Positions 7,107-16,657 are shown, counted from the stretch's first letter. The stretch is 64,000 bases of DNA from Flavobacterium psychrolimnae (GCF_003312425.1 NZ_QNUX01000011.1:1-64000); one strand, 5' to 3'. Notes: generated from the sequence alone by a model not told the origin. Numbers and translations are program-made.

Positions 7107-8207
7107 ATGAAGAAAAATATTCTAATTTCAGGATTCTTGACCCTTTTTGTACTTCTTTTTTCCTGTTCTAATAGTACTGATACAGCAGAAACTCCAGTAG
7201 TGGAACCTCCAATTGCAGTTGATTCTTTTATTAGAGCTGCAGACATTTCTTTTTTACCGGAAATAGAAACATCGGGTGCGGCTTTATACAACAGCAACAA
7301 CCAAGCGGAGGATATGATTACAACTCTGAAAAATGCAGGTTGTAACACGGTTCGAATTCGTCTTTGGAAAAATCCAGCAAATGGACGTTCCGGAATGACA
7401 GAGGTTAAAGCGCTGTCAGAACGTTTAAAAAAAGCCGGAATGAAAGTCTGGTTAACGGTACATTACTCCGATACTTGGGCTGATCCTGCGGTTCAAACTA
7501 CGCCAGCAGAATGGAAAAATTTATCATTTACCGATTTAAAAACGGCTGTCGCCAATTATACTTCCACAATCCTCACGGAAATTAATCCGGATATTATCCA
7601 GATTGGAAACGAAATAAACAGCGGATTGCTTTGGCCACAAGGAAATTTAATCAATCAGGAAGTACAAAGTCTTTCTTTATTGGCAACTGCCAGCGCAACT
7701 ATTCGTGCCAAAGCGCCAAATACCAAAATCATGATTCATTATGCAGGCGTGAAAGCTTCGGATACGAATTGGTTTTTTAACAAAATTAAAAGTGTAGATT
7801 ACGATTACATTGGGTTGTCGTATTATCCAATTTGGCACGGAAAAGATTTAGAAGTTGTAAAAACTGCCATCAATACATTAGGAAAAACGTACAATAAGAA
7901 AGTTATTATCGCTGAAACCGCTTATCCTTTTACGTTAGGATACAATGATTGGACGAATAATATAGTGGGTTTAGATTCGCAACTCGTTTCCGGTTACCCT
8001 GCTACTCCTGATGGTCAAAAAAACTTTGTGTTGGCAATAAAAACACTCGTTAAAGAGTCTGAATACGGTTTGGGATTTGCGTATTGGGGAGGCGAATGGA
8101 TTTCTTTCAAAGGCAATCAGGCTGCAAATGGCTCTACTTTTGAAAACCAGGCTTTTTATGATTTTAATAATAGAGCATTACCTGTTTTGCAGGCGTTTAA
8201 TAAATAA
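7107..8207 (+). CDS. GH53 endo-beta-1,4-galactanase, lipoprotein (first copy)
   Basis: GH53 enzymes cut beta-1,4-galactan, the side chains of pectin (arabinogalactan type I). MKKNILISGFLTLFVLLFSCSN is a lipoprotein signal with Cys at 20, followed by a Thr/Pro-rich linker, so the enzyme is probably on the cell surface or in the periplasm. The catalytic domain runs from about residue 42: RAADISFLPEIE, NTVRIRLWKNP, VHYSDTWADPA, IQIGNEINSGLLWP with acid/base Glu169, LSYYPIWHG, and IIAETAYP with nucleophile Glu270. The end, LGFAYWGGEWI, is typical. A second GH53 gene follows six bases later. Confidence 0.93.
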   Translation: MKKNILISGFLTLFVLLFSCSNSTDTAETPVVEPPIAVDSFIRAADISFLPEIETSGAALYNSNNQAEDMITTLKNAGCNTVRIRLWKNPANGRSGMTEVKALSERLKKAGMKVWLTVHYSDTWADPAVQTTPAEWKNLSFTDLKTAVANYTSTILTEINPDIIQIGNEINSGLLWPQGNLINQEVQSLSLLATASATIRAKAPNTKIMIHYAGVKASDTNWFFNKIKSVDYDYIGLSYYPIWHGKDLEVVKTAINTLGKTYNKKVIIAETAYPFTLGYNDWTNNIVGLDSQLVSGYPATPDGQKNFVLAIKTLVKESEYGLGFAYWGGEWISFKGNQAANGSTFENQAFYDFNNRALPVLQAFNK

Positions 8208-8213
8208 GAAAAT

Positions 8214-9263
8214 ATGAAAAATTTACAAATACATTTGCGATTCGTTTTGATGTCTTTACTGGTTTCAGTACTTTTTTCTTGCAGTACATCCAAAAATGTG
8301 CAATCAACGTCCAAAAATTCTTTTGCAAAAGGAGCTGATGTGGGATGGTTGCCGCAGATGGAAGCCACAGGATATAAATTTTATGATACCGATGGCGCCG
8401 AAAAAGATTGTTTGCAACTCCTAAAGGACAGAGGAATGAATACCATTCGGCTGCGTGTTTGGGTAAATCCAAATGATGATAAAGCCAGTGGACACTGCAG
8501 TAAAGAAGAAACCGTTGTTATGGCTTTGCGTGCCCAAAAAATGGGAATGCGTATCATGATCGATTTTCATTACAGCGATTCATGGGCCGATCCTGCTAAA
8601 CAATTTAAGCCAAAAGCATGGGAAAACCATACTTTTTCAGAGTTAATGACGGATGTATATGACCATACTTTTGATGTTTTGAGCGCATTGAAATCAGCAG
8701 GAGTTACTCCGGAATGGGTTCAAGTTGGGAATGAAATTCCAGGCGGTATGATGTGGCAGGAAGGGAGCACTAAAAATTGGAGCCAATTAGCACAATTACT
8801 CAATAAAGGTTACGAAGCAACAAAAGCCATTGATCCTAAAATCAAAGTAATTGTTCATCTTGACGAAGGAAATAACAATGAAAAATTTCGCTGGTTTTTT
8901 GATAATGCTACAGCAAATAATGTAAAGTACGATGTGATTGGATTGTCTTATTACCCTTTTTGGATCAAGAAAGATTACACGGAAACTATTTCGGATTTAG
9001 CGTATAATCTAAACGATATGGTTGCCAGATACAACAAAGAAGTGATGGTTGTGGAAGTTGGTGGTGAATATGACAAAGTACAAAATACCTACGAAATGTT
9101 AGCAGCAACAATCAAAGCGGTAAAAGCTGTGCCTAATAATAAAGGACTAGGCGTGATATATTGGGAGCCGCAGGGAGAAAAAAGTTGGAGCGGTTATTCC
9201 TTGAGCGCTTGGCAATCTGACGGGAAACCAACAATGGCTTTAGACGCGTTTAAAGAATTGTAA
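8214..9263 (+). CDS. GH53 endo-beta-1,4-galactanase, lipoprotein (second copy)
   Basis: This is a divergent paralogue of the preceding gene. The signal ends LLVSVLFSCSTS (Cys at 23), and the catalytic domain starts near residue 39 with KGADVGWLPQME. Key segments are MNTIRLRVWVNP, IDFHYSDSWADPAK, VQVGNEIPGGMMWQEG with acid/base Glu174, LSYYPFWIKK, MVVEVGGEY with nucleophile Glu281, and GVIYWEPQGEKSWSGY, which closely matches classic galactanases. Each copy keeps both catalytic residues, so both are probably active. They may differ in chain-length preference (inference). Confidence 0.94.
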   Translation: MKNLQIHLRFVLMSLLVSVLFSCSTSKNVQSTSKNSFAKGADVGWLPQMEATGYKFYDTDGAEKDCLQLLKDRGMNTIRLRVWVNPNDDKASGHCSKEETVVMALRAQKMGMRIMIDFHYSDSWADPAKQFKPKAWENHTFSELMTDVYDHTFDVLSALKSAGVTPEWVQVGNEIPGGMMWQEGSTKNWSQLAQLLNKGYEATKAIDPKIKVIVHLDEGNNNEKFRWFFDNATANNVKYDVIGLSYYPFWIKKDYTETISDLAYNLNDMVARYNKEVMVVEVGGEYDKVQNTYEMLAATIKAVKAVPNNKGLGVIYWEPQGEKSWSGYSLSAWQSDGKPTMALDAFKEL

Positions 9264-9426
9264 ACATATAAGTCATTTAAGTGTTTAAAATCAGTTGACT
9301 TATGTCAAAGGTATAAAGGGGAGTATAGACCGAAATTATTTTTTACAAAGCCATCAGATATTACTTAAATTCACTAGGATTTTCAATTTAATTACTCAAA
9401 TTAAAAGCTTAAATGACTTATGTGTT
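9263..9426. repeat. long-range inverted repeat between GH53 and GH2 genes
   Basis: AACATATAAGTCATTTAAG at 9263-9281 is matched in reverse complement at 9408-9426 (18 of 19 bases). The 126-base middle is AT-rich and non-coding. The left arm begins on the last base of the GH53 stop codon. It could form a cruciform or a long RNA stem in the operon message. The whole 194-base gap up to the GH2 start holds nothing else I can name. Confidence 0.7.
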
Positions 9427-9457
9427 TCAAAAAAATAAATTCTAATTTATTATAAAA

Positions 9458-11884
9458 ATGAAGAAATTGATATGTTTTCTTGTTGTGATTTTAGTATGTA
9501 CACAAGTTGCCTTGTCTCAATCACGAGAAGTTAAAGTACTAAAGGCCAATTGGAAATTTCAAAAAGGCGATTTTGAAGCGGCGCACAAAGTAAATTTTAA
9601 TGATTCGAAATGGGAATCTGTAACCGTTCCGCATGATTGGGCAATTTACGGACCTTTTGATAAAAATGTAGACATACAAAAAGTTGCTATTGTTCAAAAC
9701 GGAGAAAAAGTTGCCACCGAAAAAACAGGACGAACAGGAGCGTTACCTCATATAGGAACTGCTTGGTACCGCAAAACATTCAACTTGCCTAAAGATGCAA
9801 AAGGTAAAAAAATAATTTTGCTTTTTGAAGGTGCGATGAGTGAGCCTCAAGTGTATTTAAACGGAAAAAAAGTGGGAGAATGGGCCTATGGCTATAGTTA
9901 TTTCTATTTTGATGTTTCCCAATTTATACAAGAAGGAACCAATACATTATCAGTAAAACTAACTAATAAAGAATTTGCATCTCGTTGGTATCCTGGTGCA
10001 GGTTTGTATCGAAATGTAAGTGTTATTATAAAAAATAACGAAAGCATTGACCAATGGGGTCAGTTTATAACGACACCCTTTATCAGTGAGGAAGTTGCTA
10101 AAGTTAATATCAAGACTAAAGTCTCCGGCGAAAATACTCGTTTAGTCACCACTATTTTTGATGCCGAAGGAAAGAAACTAAATTCTGTGGAGTCGACTTT
10201 ACAATTCGGAAAAGAATTTGATCAAAATATAAAAGTAGAAAAACCTAAATTGTGGAGTCCTGAAACTCCATATTTATACAAAGCGGTTTCCCAATTGTAT
10301 GTTGGAAAAGAACTGAAAGATGAGATATCAACACGTTTTGGAATTCGAGAAATAAAATTCGAGGCCAATAAAGGCTTTAGCCTAAACGGAAAGATAACCA
10401 AATTCAAGGGAGTTTGTTTGCATCACGATTTGGGTCCACTGGGAGTTGCGGTAAATAAAGCCGCGATGCGCAGACAAATGAAGATTTTAAAAGACATGGG
10501 TTGCAATGCGATTCGCAGTTCTCATAACATGCCTTCTTTCGAGCAGTTAGAGTTGGCGGATGAAATGGGTTTTCTGTTTTTAGCAGAGAGTTTTGATGAA
10601 TGGGCAAAGCCAAAAGTAGAAAATGGGTATCATCGTTTTTTTGAGGAATATGCCGAAAAAGATATCGTGAATTTAGTACAAGCGACACGAAATCATCCTT
10701 CGATTGTGATGTGGAGTTCTGGAAACGAAGTGCCGGATCAGTGGGGTGAAGAAGGAGTGAAACGCGCTAAATGGTTGCAGGAAATCTTTCATAGGGAAGA
10801 CCCAACTCGACCGGTAACTGTTGGAATGGATCAGGTAAAAGCAACTATTGAATCTGGTTTTGGCGCTTTGTTAGATATTCCAGGGTTGAATTATCGGGTA
10901 CATTTATACGATGAAGCCTATAAAAAATTTCCGCAAGGGTTTATTTTAGGTTCAGAAACCGCTTCAACGGTTAGCTCGAGAGGAATCTACAAATTCCCTG
11001 TGGTTCAAGAAAAAATGAAACAATATCCAGATTTTCAGTCTTCTTCTTATGATTTGGAAGCTTGCAGCTGGTCTAATGTGCCTGACGAGGATTTTGTGCT
11101 TCAAGATGATAAACCATGGGTAATTGGCGAGTTTGTCTGGACTGGTTTTGATTATTTAGGAGAACCTACGCCTTATGATGAAAGCTGGCCTTCCCGAAGT
11201 TCTTATTTTGGAATTAACGATTTAGCGGGTTTACCTAAAGACCGTTATTATTTATACCGAAGCCGTTGGAATACCAAAGAATCAACTCTTCACATCTTAC
11301 CACATTGGAACTGGGAAGGACGTGAAGGAGAAAAAACTCCCGTTTTTGTTTACACTAGCTACAACAGCGCTGAACTTTTTATTAATGGAAAAAGTATGGG
11401 AATTCAGACGAAAAACAAAAACACTCCACAAAATCGCTATCGTTTGATGTGGATGGATGTAAAATATGAGCCGGGAATAGTAAAAGTGGTGGCTTTTGAT
11501 GACAATGGTAAAGCTGTTGCTGAAGAAGAAGTGCGTACTGCCGACAAGCCTTATCAAATTGTTTTAGAAGCAGACAGGAAAACAATCACTGCTGATGGCG
11601 AGGATATATCTTTCATAACCGTATCTGTAGTGGATAAAAATGGAATTATTTGTCCTACAGCGACAAACCAATTGAAATTTCAGGTTACAGGAGCGGGTAC
11701 TTACCGAGCTGCCTGCAATGGCGATGCTACTTCACTCGAAATGTTCCATAAAGATACCATGAAACTTTTTAGCGGAAAATTAGTAGTGCTTGTAAAATCG
11801 AAAATAACTGAAGGAGATATAAAACTTGAAGTAAATGGTGCTGGGCTTAAGAGCGGAAAATTGACCTTGAATGCGACGAAATAG
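9458..11884 (+). CDS. GH2 beta-galactosidase, secreted
   Basis: MKKLICFLVVILVCTQVALSQS is a type I signal peptide, so the enzyme works in the periplasm or outside. It should release galactose from galacto-oligosaccharides made by the GH53 enzymes. The GH2 domains follow in order: a sugar-binding jelly roll (VPHDWAIYG, GTAWYRKTF, NKEFASRWYPGAGLYRNV), an immunoglobulin-like domain, then the TIM barrel from about residue 305 (GVCLHHDLGPLG, IRSSHNMPS). SGNEVPDQWGE carries acid/base Glu424, and LGSETASTVSSRG carries nucleophile Glu500. A DUF4982-like domain and a C-terminal Ig-like domain complete the 808 residues. GH2 also contains other activities; galactosidase is chosen from context. Confidence 0.9.
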   Translation: MKKLICFLVVILVCTQVALSQSREVKVLKANWKFQKGDFEAAHKVNFNDSKWESVTVPHDWAIYGPFDKNVDIQKVAIVQNGEKVATEKTGRTGALPHIGTAWYRKTFNLPKDAKGKKIILLFEGAMSEPQVYLNGKKVGEWAYGYSYFYFDVSQFIQEGTNTLSVKLTNKEFASRWYPGAGLYRNVSVIIKNNESIDQWGQFITTPFISEEVAKVNIKTKVSGENTRLVTTIFDAEGKKLNSVESTLQFGKEFDQNIKVEKPKLWSPETPYLYKAVSQLYVGKELKDEISTRFGIREIKFEANKGFSLNGKITKFKGVCLHHDLGPLGVAVNKAAMRRQMKILKDMGCNAIRSSHNMPSFEQLELADEMGFLFLAESFDEWAKPKVENGYHRFFEEYAEKDIVNLVQATRNHPSIVMWSSGNEVPDQWGEEGVKRAKWLQEIFHREDPTRPVTVGMDQVKATIESGFGALLDIPGLNYRVHLYDEAYKKFPQGFILGSETASTVSSRGIYKFPVVQEKMKQYPDFQSSSYDLEACSWSNVPDEDFVLQDDKPWVIGEFVWTGFDYLGEPTPYDESWPSRSSYFGINDLAGLPKDRYYLYRSRWNTKESTLHILPHWNWEGREGEKTPVFVYTSYNSAELFINGKSMGIQTKNKNTPQNRYRLMWMDVKYEPGIVKVVAFDDNGKAVAEEEVRTADKPYQIVLEADRKTITADGEDISFITVSVVDKNGIICPTATNQLKFQVTGAGTYRAACNGDATSLEMFHKDTMKLFSGKLVVLVKSKITEGDIKLEVNGAGLKSGKLTLNATK

Positions 11885-11978
11885 ACGAAAAATCCATATA
11901 ATTTTTACAGAATATTTTAAAAAAATAACAACAATAACAGCGAGTTCCTAAAAAAAGGAAATGGATAATTTTTAAATT

Positions 11979-13148
11979 ATGAATGACATTTTAATACACA
12001 AAACAACTGATTTTTTTCAGCAGACTTTTGGTTCAGAACCATCAAAAACGGTTCTTTCGCCTGGTAGAATCAACATTATCGGGGAACATATTGATTACAA
12101 TGACGGCTATGTTTTACCGGCAGCCATCGATAAAATCATTTGTTTTGCTTTCGAAAAAAACAATTCGGATACAGCTAAAATTGTGGCCATAGATTTGAAT
12201 GACGAGTTCGAAGTTTGTGTAAATAATGAGCAGAAGCAGACAGATAGTGTTTGGACAAATTACCTGCGTGGTGTTCTGAATCAGTTGAAAATGAAGGGTT
12301 ATTCCGTGGAGGGTTTCAATTGTGTTTTTAGCAGTAATATTCCTGTTGGTTCTGGTTTGTCCTCTTCGGCGGCTTTAGAATGTGGCTTTTTGTTTGGTTT
12401 AAATGAACTTTTCAATTTGAAAATTAAACCCATTGATATTGCGCTTTTGGGACAAAAAGCGGAACATTGGGTGGGAATCAATTGTGGTATTATGGATCAG
12501 TTTTCGAGCGTCATGGGACAAGAAAATAAAGTCATAAAAATTGATTGTAAAACATTGGAATTCGAATATCACGACGCTAATTTTAGTGATTATTCCTTAG
12601 TTTTATTCGATTCGAATGTGAAACATTCCTTGTTTAGCTCGGCTTATAATACCAGAAGAGAAGAATGTGAGGAAGGAATTTCGATAATTAGTGCTAATTT
12701 CCCGGAAATTAGTAGTTTTAGAGATTGTAAAGAAGAGCAAGTTTTGAGTCTGAAAGATAAAATGTCTGCGAATGTTTTCAAAAGAAGCCTTTTTGTGGTG
12801 AAAGAAATTAATCGCGTGAAACTGGCATGTGACGCTTTGGATTCTGGAAACATTGAACTTTTAGGGCAATTAATGTTCGAAACGCACGAAGGATTATCAT
12901 TGGATTATGAAGTGAGTTGTGCCGAATTAGATTTTTTAGTAAACACGGTTAAAGAGGATAATTCAGTGATAGGTTCCCGATTAATGGGCGGCGGTTTTGG
13001 CGGTTGTACTATTAATTTGATCAAAAAAGGACAAGAAGAAGCTGTGAAAAACAAATTGTCAAAGTTGTATCAGGACGAATTTGGAATAGAATTAAAAATT
13101 TATGATGTCAAAATTGGGAATGGAACATCACTTTATATTGCGAAATAA
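11979..13148 (+). CDS. galK: galactokinase
   Basis: The enzyme phosphorylates alpha-D-galactose with ATP to galactose-1-phosphate, the first committed Leloir step. GHMP-kinase motifs are clear: SPGRINIIGEHIDYNDGYVLP near the N-terminus (sugar binding), PVGSGLSSSAALECG (ATP loop), NCGIMDQFSSVMG with the catalytic Asp, and SRLMGGGFGGCTINL near the C-terminus. Its 389 residues are standard. It lies 94 bases after the beta-galactosidase gene, and its stop codon directly abuts the galT start. Confidence 0.97.
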   Translation: MNDILIHKTTDFFQQTFGSEPSKTVLSPGRINIIGEHIDYNDGYVLPAAIDKIICFAFEKNNSDTAKIVAIDLNDEFEVCVNNEQKQTDSVWTNYLRGVLNQLKMKGYSVEGFNCVFSSNIPVGSGLSSSAALECGFLFGLNELFNLKIKPIDIALLGQKAEHWVGINCGIMDQFSSVMGQENKVIKIDCKTLEFEYHDANFSDYSLVLFDSNVKHSLFSSAYNTRREECEEGISIISANFPEISSFRDCKEEQVLSLKDKMSANVFKRSLFVVKEINRVKLACDALDSGNIELLGQLMFETHEGLSLDYEVSCAELDFLVNTVKEDNSVIGSRLMGGGFGGCTINLIKKGQEEAVKNKLSKLYQDEFGIELKIYDVKIGNGTSLYIAK

Positions 13149-14201
13149 ATGAAAAATTTTGACATCAACGAAGATCCGCACAGACGTTATAATCCGTTAA
13201 TCAACGAATGGGTTTTGGTTTCTCCACATCGGTCGAAACGTCCTTGGCAAGGGCAAAATGAAACAGTAACTTCGGATGCATTGCCGGAATATGACCCGAC
13301 TTGTTATTTGTGTCCGGGAAATGTTCGAGCGAATGGAATGGTCAATCCGGATTATGAAAGTTCTTTTGTTTTTGAAAATGATTTTGCTGCTTTAAAGCAA
13401 GAAGAAATTGCTTTTGAAGAAAATAAAAACCAGACTTTTTTTAGAGCTAAACCAGAAAGAGGAATTTCCAGAGTGGTTTGCTTTTCGCCAAAACACAATT
13501 TGACATTGCCAGAAATGCCAGCTGAAGCGATTGAAAATATCATTCATACCTGGCAAAAAGAATATATAGATTTGGGTAATGTTGATTATATCAACCATGT
13601 TCAGATTTTCGAAAATAAAGGAAGTGTTATGGGTTGCAGTAATCCGCATCCACACGGACAAATTTGGGCGCAGTCGTCTTTACCAACAGAAGTCGAGAAA
13701 ACGCAAAGTAATCTGAAAGCCTATTTTGACAAACACAACAAAACGCTTTTAGAGGATTATGTAAAAGAAGAGTTGAATTTAAACGAACGTATCGTTATTG
13801 AGAACGATCATTTTGTGGCATTGGTGCCTTTCTGGGCGATTTGGCCGTATGAAACGATGGTTGTCAGCAAGCGTAATGTAAATAAAATAACTGATTTCAC
13901 GGAAATGGAAGTAACTGATTTTGCTGTTATTTTAAAACAATTGACAACCAAATATGATAATCTTTTTGAAACGACTTTTCCGTATTCATCAGGGATTCAT
14001 CAGTCACCAACAGATGGAGAGTTGCATCCGGAATGGCATTTTCACATGCATTTTTATCCACCATTGTTGCGTTCGGCAACCGTAAAGAAATTTATGGTCG
14101 GATATGAAATGATGGGCGAATCACAACGAGATATTACACCGGAGAAAAGTGCTGAAATTTTAAAAAACCAATCGAACGTTCATTATAAAATACTAACCTA
14201 A
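13149..14201 (+). CDS. galT: galactose-1-phosphate uridylyltransferase
   Basis: GalT exchanges galactose-1-phosphate with UDP-glucose to give UDP-galactose and glucose-1-phosphate. The 350-residue class I protein has the zinc-site region CYLCPGN and the active-site segment GCSNPHPHGQIWAQ, in which His169 is the uridylylated nucleophile. YSSGIHQSPTDG and HPEWHFHMHFYPPLLRS are the usual C-terminal motifs. No base separates it from galK, so the two are translated in tandem. No galE was found in the window, so UDP-galactose 4-epimerase must be encoded elsewhere. Confidence 0.97.
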   Translation: MKNFDINEDPHRRYNPLINEWVLVSPHRSKRPWQGQNETVTSDALPEYDPTCYLCPGNVRANGMVNPDYESSFVFENDFAALKQEEIAFEENKNQTFFRAKPERGISRVVCFSPKHNLTLPEMPAEAIENIIHTWQKEYIDLGNVDYINHVQIFENKGSVMGCSNPHPHGQIWAQSSLPTEVEKTQSNLKAYFDKHNKTLLEDYVKEELNLNERIVIENDHFVALVPFWAIWPYETMVVSKRNVNKITDFTEMEVTDFAVILKQLTTKYDNLFETTFPYSSGIHQSPTDGELHPEWHFHMHFYPPLLRSATVKKFMVGYEMMGESQRDITPEKSAEILKNQSNVHYKILT

Positions 14202-14220
14202 AACTAAAAACATTTAACCA

Positions 14221-15891
14221 ATGCAAACTTTAGCAATCCAAGATTATATTGTCTTTTTATGTTATTTCATCCTGATTGTAGGTTATGGAATATGGATTTA
14301 CAATAAGAAAAAGAAAGAAGAAACGAGTAGTAAAGATTATTTTTTAGCCGAAGGATCACTTACTTGGTGGGCAATTGGCGCATCATTAATTGCCAGTAAT
14401 ATTAGTGCAGAGCAATTTATAGGAATGAGTGGTAGCGGTTTCAAGATGGGATTAGCGATTGCTACTTATGAGTGGATGGCGGCTTTTACATTGATTATTG
14501 TTGCTATTTTCTTTATTCCGGTGTATTTGAAAAACAAAATTTTCACCATGCCACAATACCTGAATCAAAGGTATAACAGTAATGTTGCCATGATTATGGC
14601 CGTATTTTGGTTGTTATTGTATGTTTTGGTCAATCTTACTTCCATATTGTATTTGGGAGCTTTAGCAATAAGTAGTATTTCTGGTCTGGACATTACTTTG
14701 TGTATGATTTTCTTAGCGTTTTTTGCGGTGATGATTACATTGGGCGGAATGAAAGTGATTGGTTATACGGATGTTATTCAGGTTTTCTTTTTGATTTTAG
14801 GTGGATTAGTAACTACTTATTTGGCGTTGAATTTAGTTGCCGAAGAATTCGGATCTACAGGAGTTATAAACGGGTTCAATTTAATGACGACACATGCAAA
14901 CGATCATTTCCACATGATTTTTGAAAAATCTAATCCTAACTATATGGATTTACCGGGATTGTCAGTTTTGATTGGAGGAATGTTAATCATCAATTTAAAT
15001 TATTGGGGTTGCAACCAATACATTACGCAACGTGCATTAGGAGCTGATTTAAAAACGGCCAGAAACGGAATTTTGTTTGCTGCTTTCTTGAAATTGTTAA
15101 TGCCTATAATTGTTGTTTTGCCCGGAATAGCTGCTTTTGTATTGTATCAGAACGGACATTTTGGTGTCGAAATGTTGCAAGATGGTACAGTAAATCCTGA
15201 TCGTGCGTATCCAGTTTTGCTAAACTTGCTTCCCGTAGGATTAAAAGGACTTTCATTTGCAGCTCTTACTGCGGCGATTGTTGCTTCTTTAGCTGGAAAA
15301 GCGAATAGTATTGCTACAATTTTCACTTTGGATATTTACAAAACAAAATTGAATGTAGATGCCGATGAAAAGAAATTAGTTAATGTGGGGAAAAAAGCTA
15401 TTGTTGTTGCGATGTTAATTGCAGTTGTGGTAGCGCCTTTTCTTGGAATTGATAAAAAAGGAGGGTTTCAATACATTCAGGAATATACGGGTTTTGTAAG
15501 TCCAGGAGTTTTTGCCATGTTTATTTTAGGATTCTTTTGGAAAAAAACAACTTCTAATGCGGCTTTGTTTGCAACAATCGGTGGATTTATGTTCTCTATT
15601 CTGTTCAAATTCATGCCGGCTTTTGTAGACTTATCGTTCCTTCATTCAACTGGTTTTTCAGTTCCAAATGCTGATGGCGTTTATGAAATTCCTTTTATTG
15701 ACAGAATGGGATTTGTTTTCTTGATTTGCGTTGTCGGAATGTACAGCATTAGTATGTATGAAACAGCAAGAGGCGTTAAAACAAATGGTCTGGAAATTGA
15801 TCGTACCATGTTTAAAATGTCTCCAGGTTTTACAGTCGGGATGTTGATTGTACTTTCGCTTATTGCGGCTTTCTATACTATCTTCTGGTAG
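14221..15891 (+). CDS. sodium/galactose (sugar) symporter, SSS family
   Basis: This 556-residue inner-membrane protein is a solute:sodium symporter of the vSGLT type, with about 14 membrane segments. Typical SSS motifs are KDYFLAEGSLTWWAIGASLIASNISAEQ (early helices with the SNIS sodium-site region), GGMKVIGYTDVIQV, and LSFAALTAAIVASLAGKANSIATIFTLDIY. The position directly after galT, 19 bases downstream, makes galactose the likely cargo. vSGLT of Vibrio is the best-known relative; transport of other sugars cannot be excluded. The operon ends at the terminator 15 bases later. Confidence 0.93.
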   Translation: MQTLAIQDYIVFLCYFILIVGYGIWIYNKKKKEETSSKDYFLAEGSLTWWAIGASLIASNISAEQFIGMSGSGFKMGLAIATYEWMAAFTLIIVAIFFIPVYLKNKIFTMPQYLNQRYNSNVAMIMAVFWLLLYVLVNLTSILYLGALAISSISGLDITLCMIFLAFFAVMITLGGMKVIGYTDVIQVFFLILGGLVTTYLALNLVAEEFGSTGVINGFNLMTTHANDHFHMIFEKSNPNYMDLPGLSVLIGGMLIINLNYWGCNQYITQRALGADLKTARNGILFAAFLKLLMPIIVVLPGIAAFVLYQNGHFGVEMLQDGTVNPDRAYPVLLNLLPVGLKGLSFAALTAAIVASLAGKANSIATIFTLDIYKTKLNVDADEKKLVNVGKKAIVVAMLIAVVVAPFLGIDKKGGFQYIQEYTGFVSPGVFAMFILGFFWKKTTSNAALFATIGGFMFSILFKFMPAFVDLSFLHSTGFSVPNADGVYEIPFIDRMGFVFLICVVGMYSISMYETARGVKTNGLEIDRTMFKMSPGFTVGMLIVLSLIAAFYTIFW

Positions 15892-15906
15892 AAAATAACT
15901 AAATTC

Positions 15907-15949
15907 AAAAAAGCGATGGTTTCAATTGTATTGAATTCATCGCTTTTTT
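15907..15949 (+). terminator. terminator of the galactan/galactose operon
   Basis: AAAAAAGCGATG pairs with CATCGCTTTTTT, with an extra inner pairing of TCAAT with ATTGA, and the stem runs into a T tract. It starts 15 bases after the symporter stop. Confidence 0.85.
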
Positions 15950-16083
15950 ATTTGATAATAAGGTTGAAATACAATTGTTGCAAATGATATAGATTCCTAT
16001 AAAGGTTGTTTCAATGCTAAACGTGTTGTTTTTTAGAAGCAATAATCTTCTAAAGTGTAGCTTGAACAAAAAATGTAAGGCAC

Positions 16084-16114
16084 AAAAAAAAAGCCTCCGA
16101 ATAACGAAAGCTTT
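16084..16114 (-). terminator. terminator of the MORN-like gene
   Basis: On the minus strand AAAGCTTTCG, loop TTAT and CGGAGGCTTT pair over ten positions with wobbles and lead into a T run. It begins about 20 bases after the 16135-16479 stop. Confidence 0.85.
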
Positions 16115-16134
16115 AGTGATATTTTAATTTCTTT

Positions 16135-16479
16135 TTAGTTGTTAACCAAAGCGTCTTGTTTCCAGGTTTTAACAGAAGCAATTCTGCTATTAGAATAATC
16201 TACTTCACTTAAGTTATTTCCATTCCAGAAAAACCATTTTCCAGTTTTTTCTCCGTCTTTATAAGTTGCAACTGATTGTTTGTTACCATTTGTATCGTAT
16301 GAAGTCCAAACTCCTTCCAGTTTCCCGTTTTTAAAGAAACCTTCTTGCTGTACTTTTCCGTTTTCAAAGTAGTATGTGGTTTTAACTAATTCACCTACAG
16401 CTTCTAATTTTGGATTGTTTTCTTGTGCAAATGCTATTCCTGAGAAAAGTAATGCCGTTAATATTATATATTTTTTCAT
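16135..16479 (-). CDS. secreted MORN-repeat-like protein (114 aa)
   Basis: MKKYIILTALLFSGIAFAQEN is a signal peptide with cleavage after AFA. The mature part has three to four short repeats of the YYFENGKVQQEGFFKNGKLEGVW type (YDTNGNKQSVATYKDGEKTGKW, FFWNGNN), the MORN-like or YwqK-like beta-hairpin pattern. Such proteins are common in Flavobacteria and are sometimes labelled as antitoxins only by similarity to YwqK. No partner toxin is present here. It is a single-gene unit, and its function is unknown. Confidence 0.85.
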   Translation of the reverse strand: MKKYIILTALLFSGIAFAQENNPKLEAVGELVKTTYYFENGKVQQEGFFKNGKLEGVWTSYDTNGNKQSVATYKDGEKTGKWFFWNGNNLSEVDYSNSRIASVKTWKQDALVNN

Positions 16480-16657
16480 GGTGTTTGGATTTTAAATTCA
16501 TATTAGCTTAACAAATGTATAAAACATTTTACAATAAAAAAACTTTAAGTTAACAATTTAGTAACATTGAAATAAAATTTAACATTGGAATGAAAGTTTG
16601 GTTATAAACCAATCGCTAAAATTTCTTATTTCTCAATTCATTATTCATAATTAGTCC

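Noticed and set aside
16135..16479. MORN/YwqK-like protein as the antitoxin of a toxin-antitoxin pair
   Set aside because: It is secreted, stands alone with its own terminator, and no toxin gene is adjacent. The antitoxin label for this family is weak.
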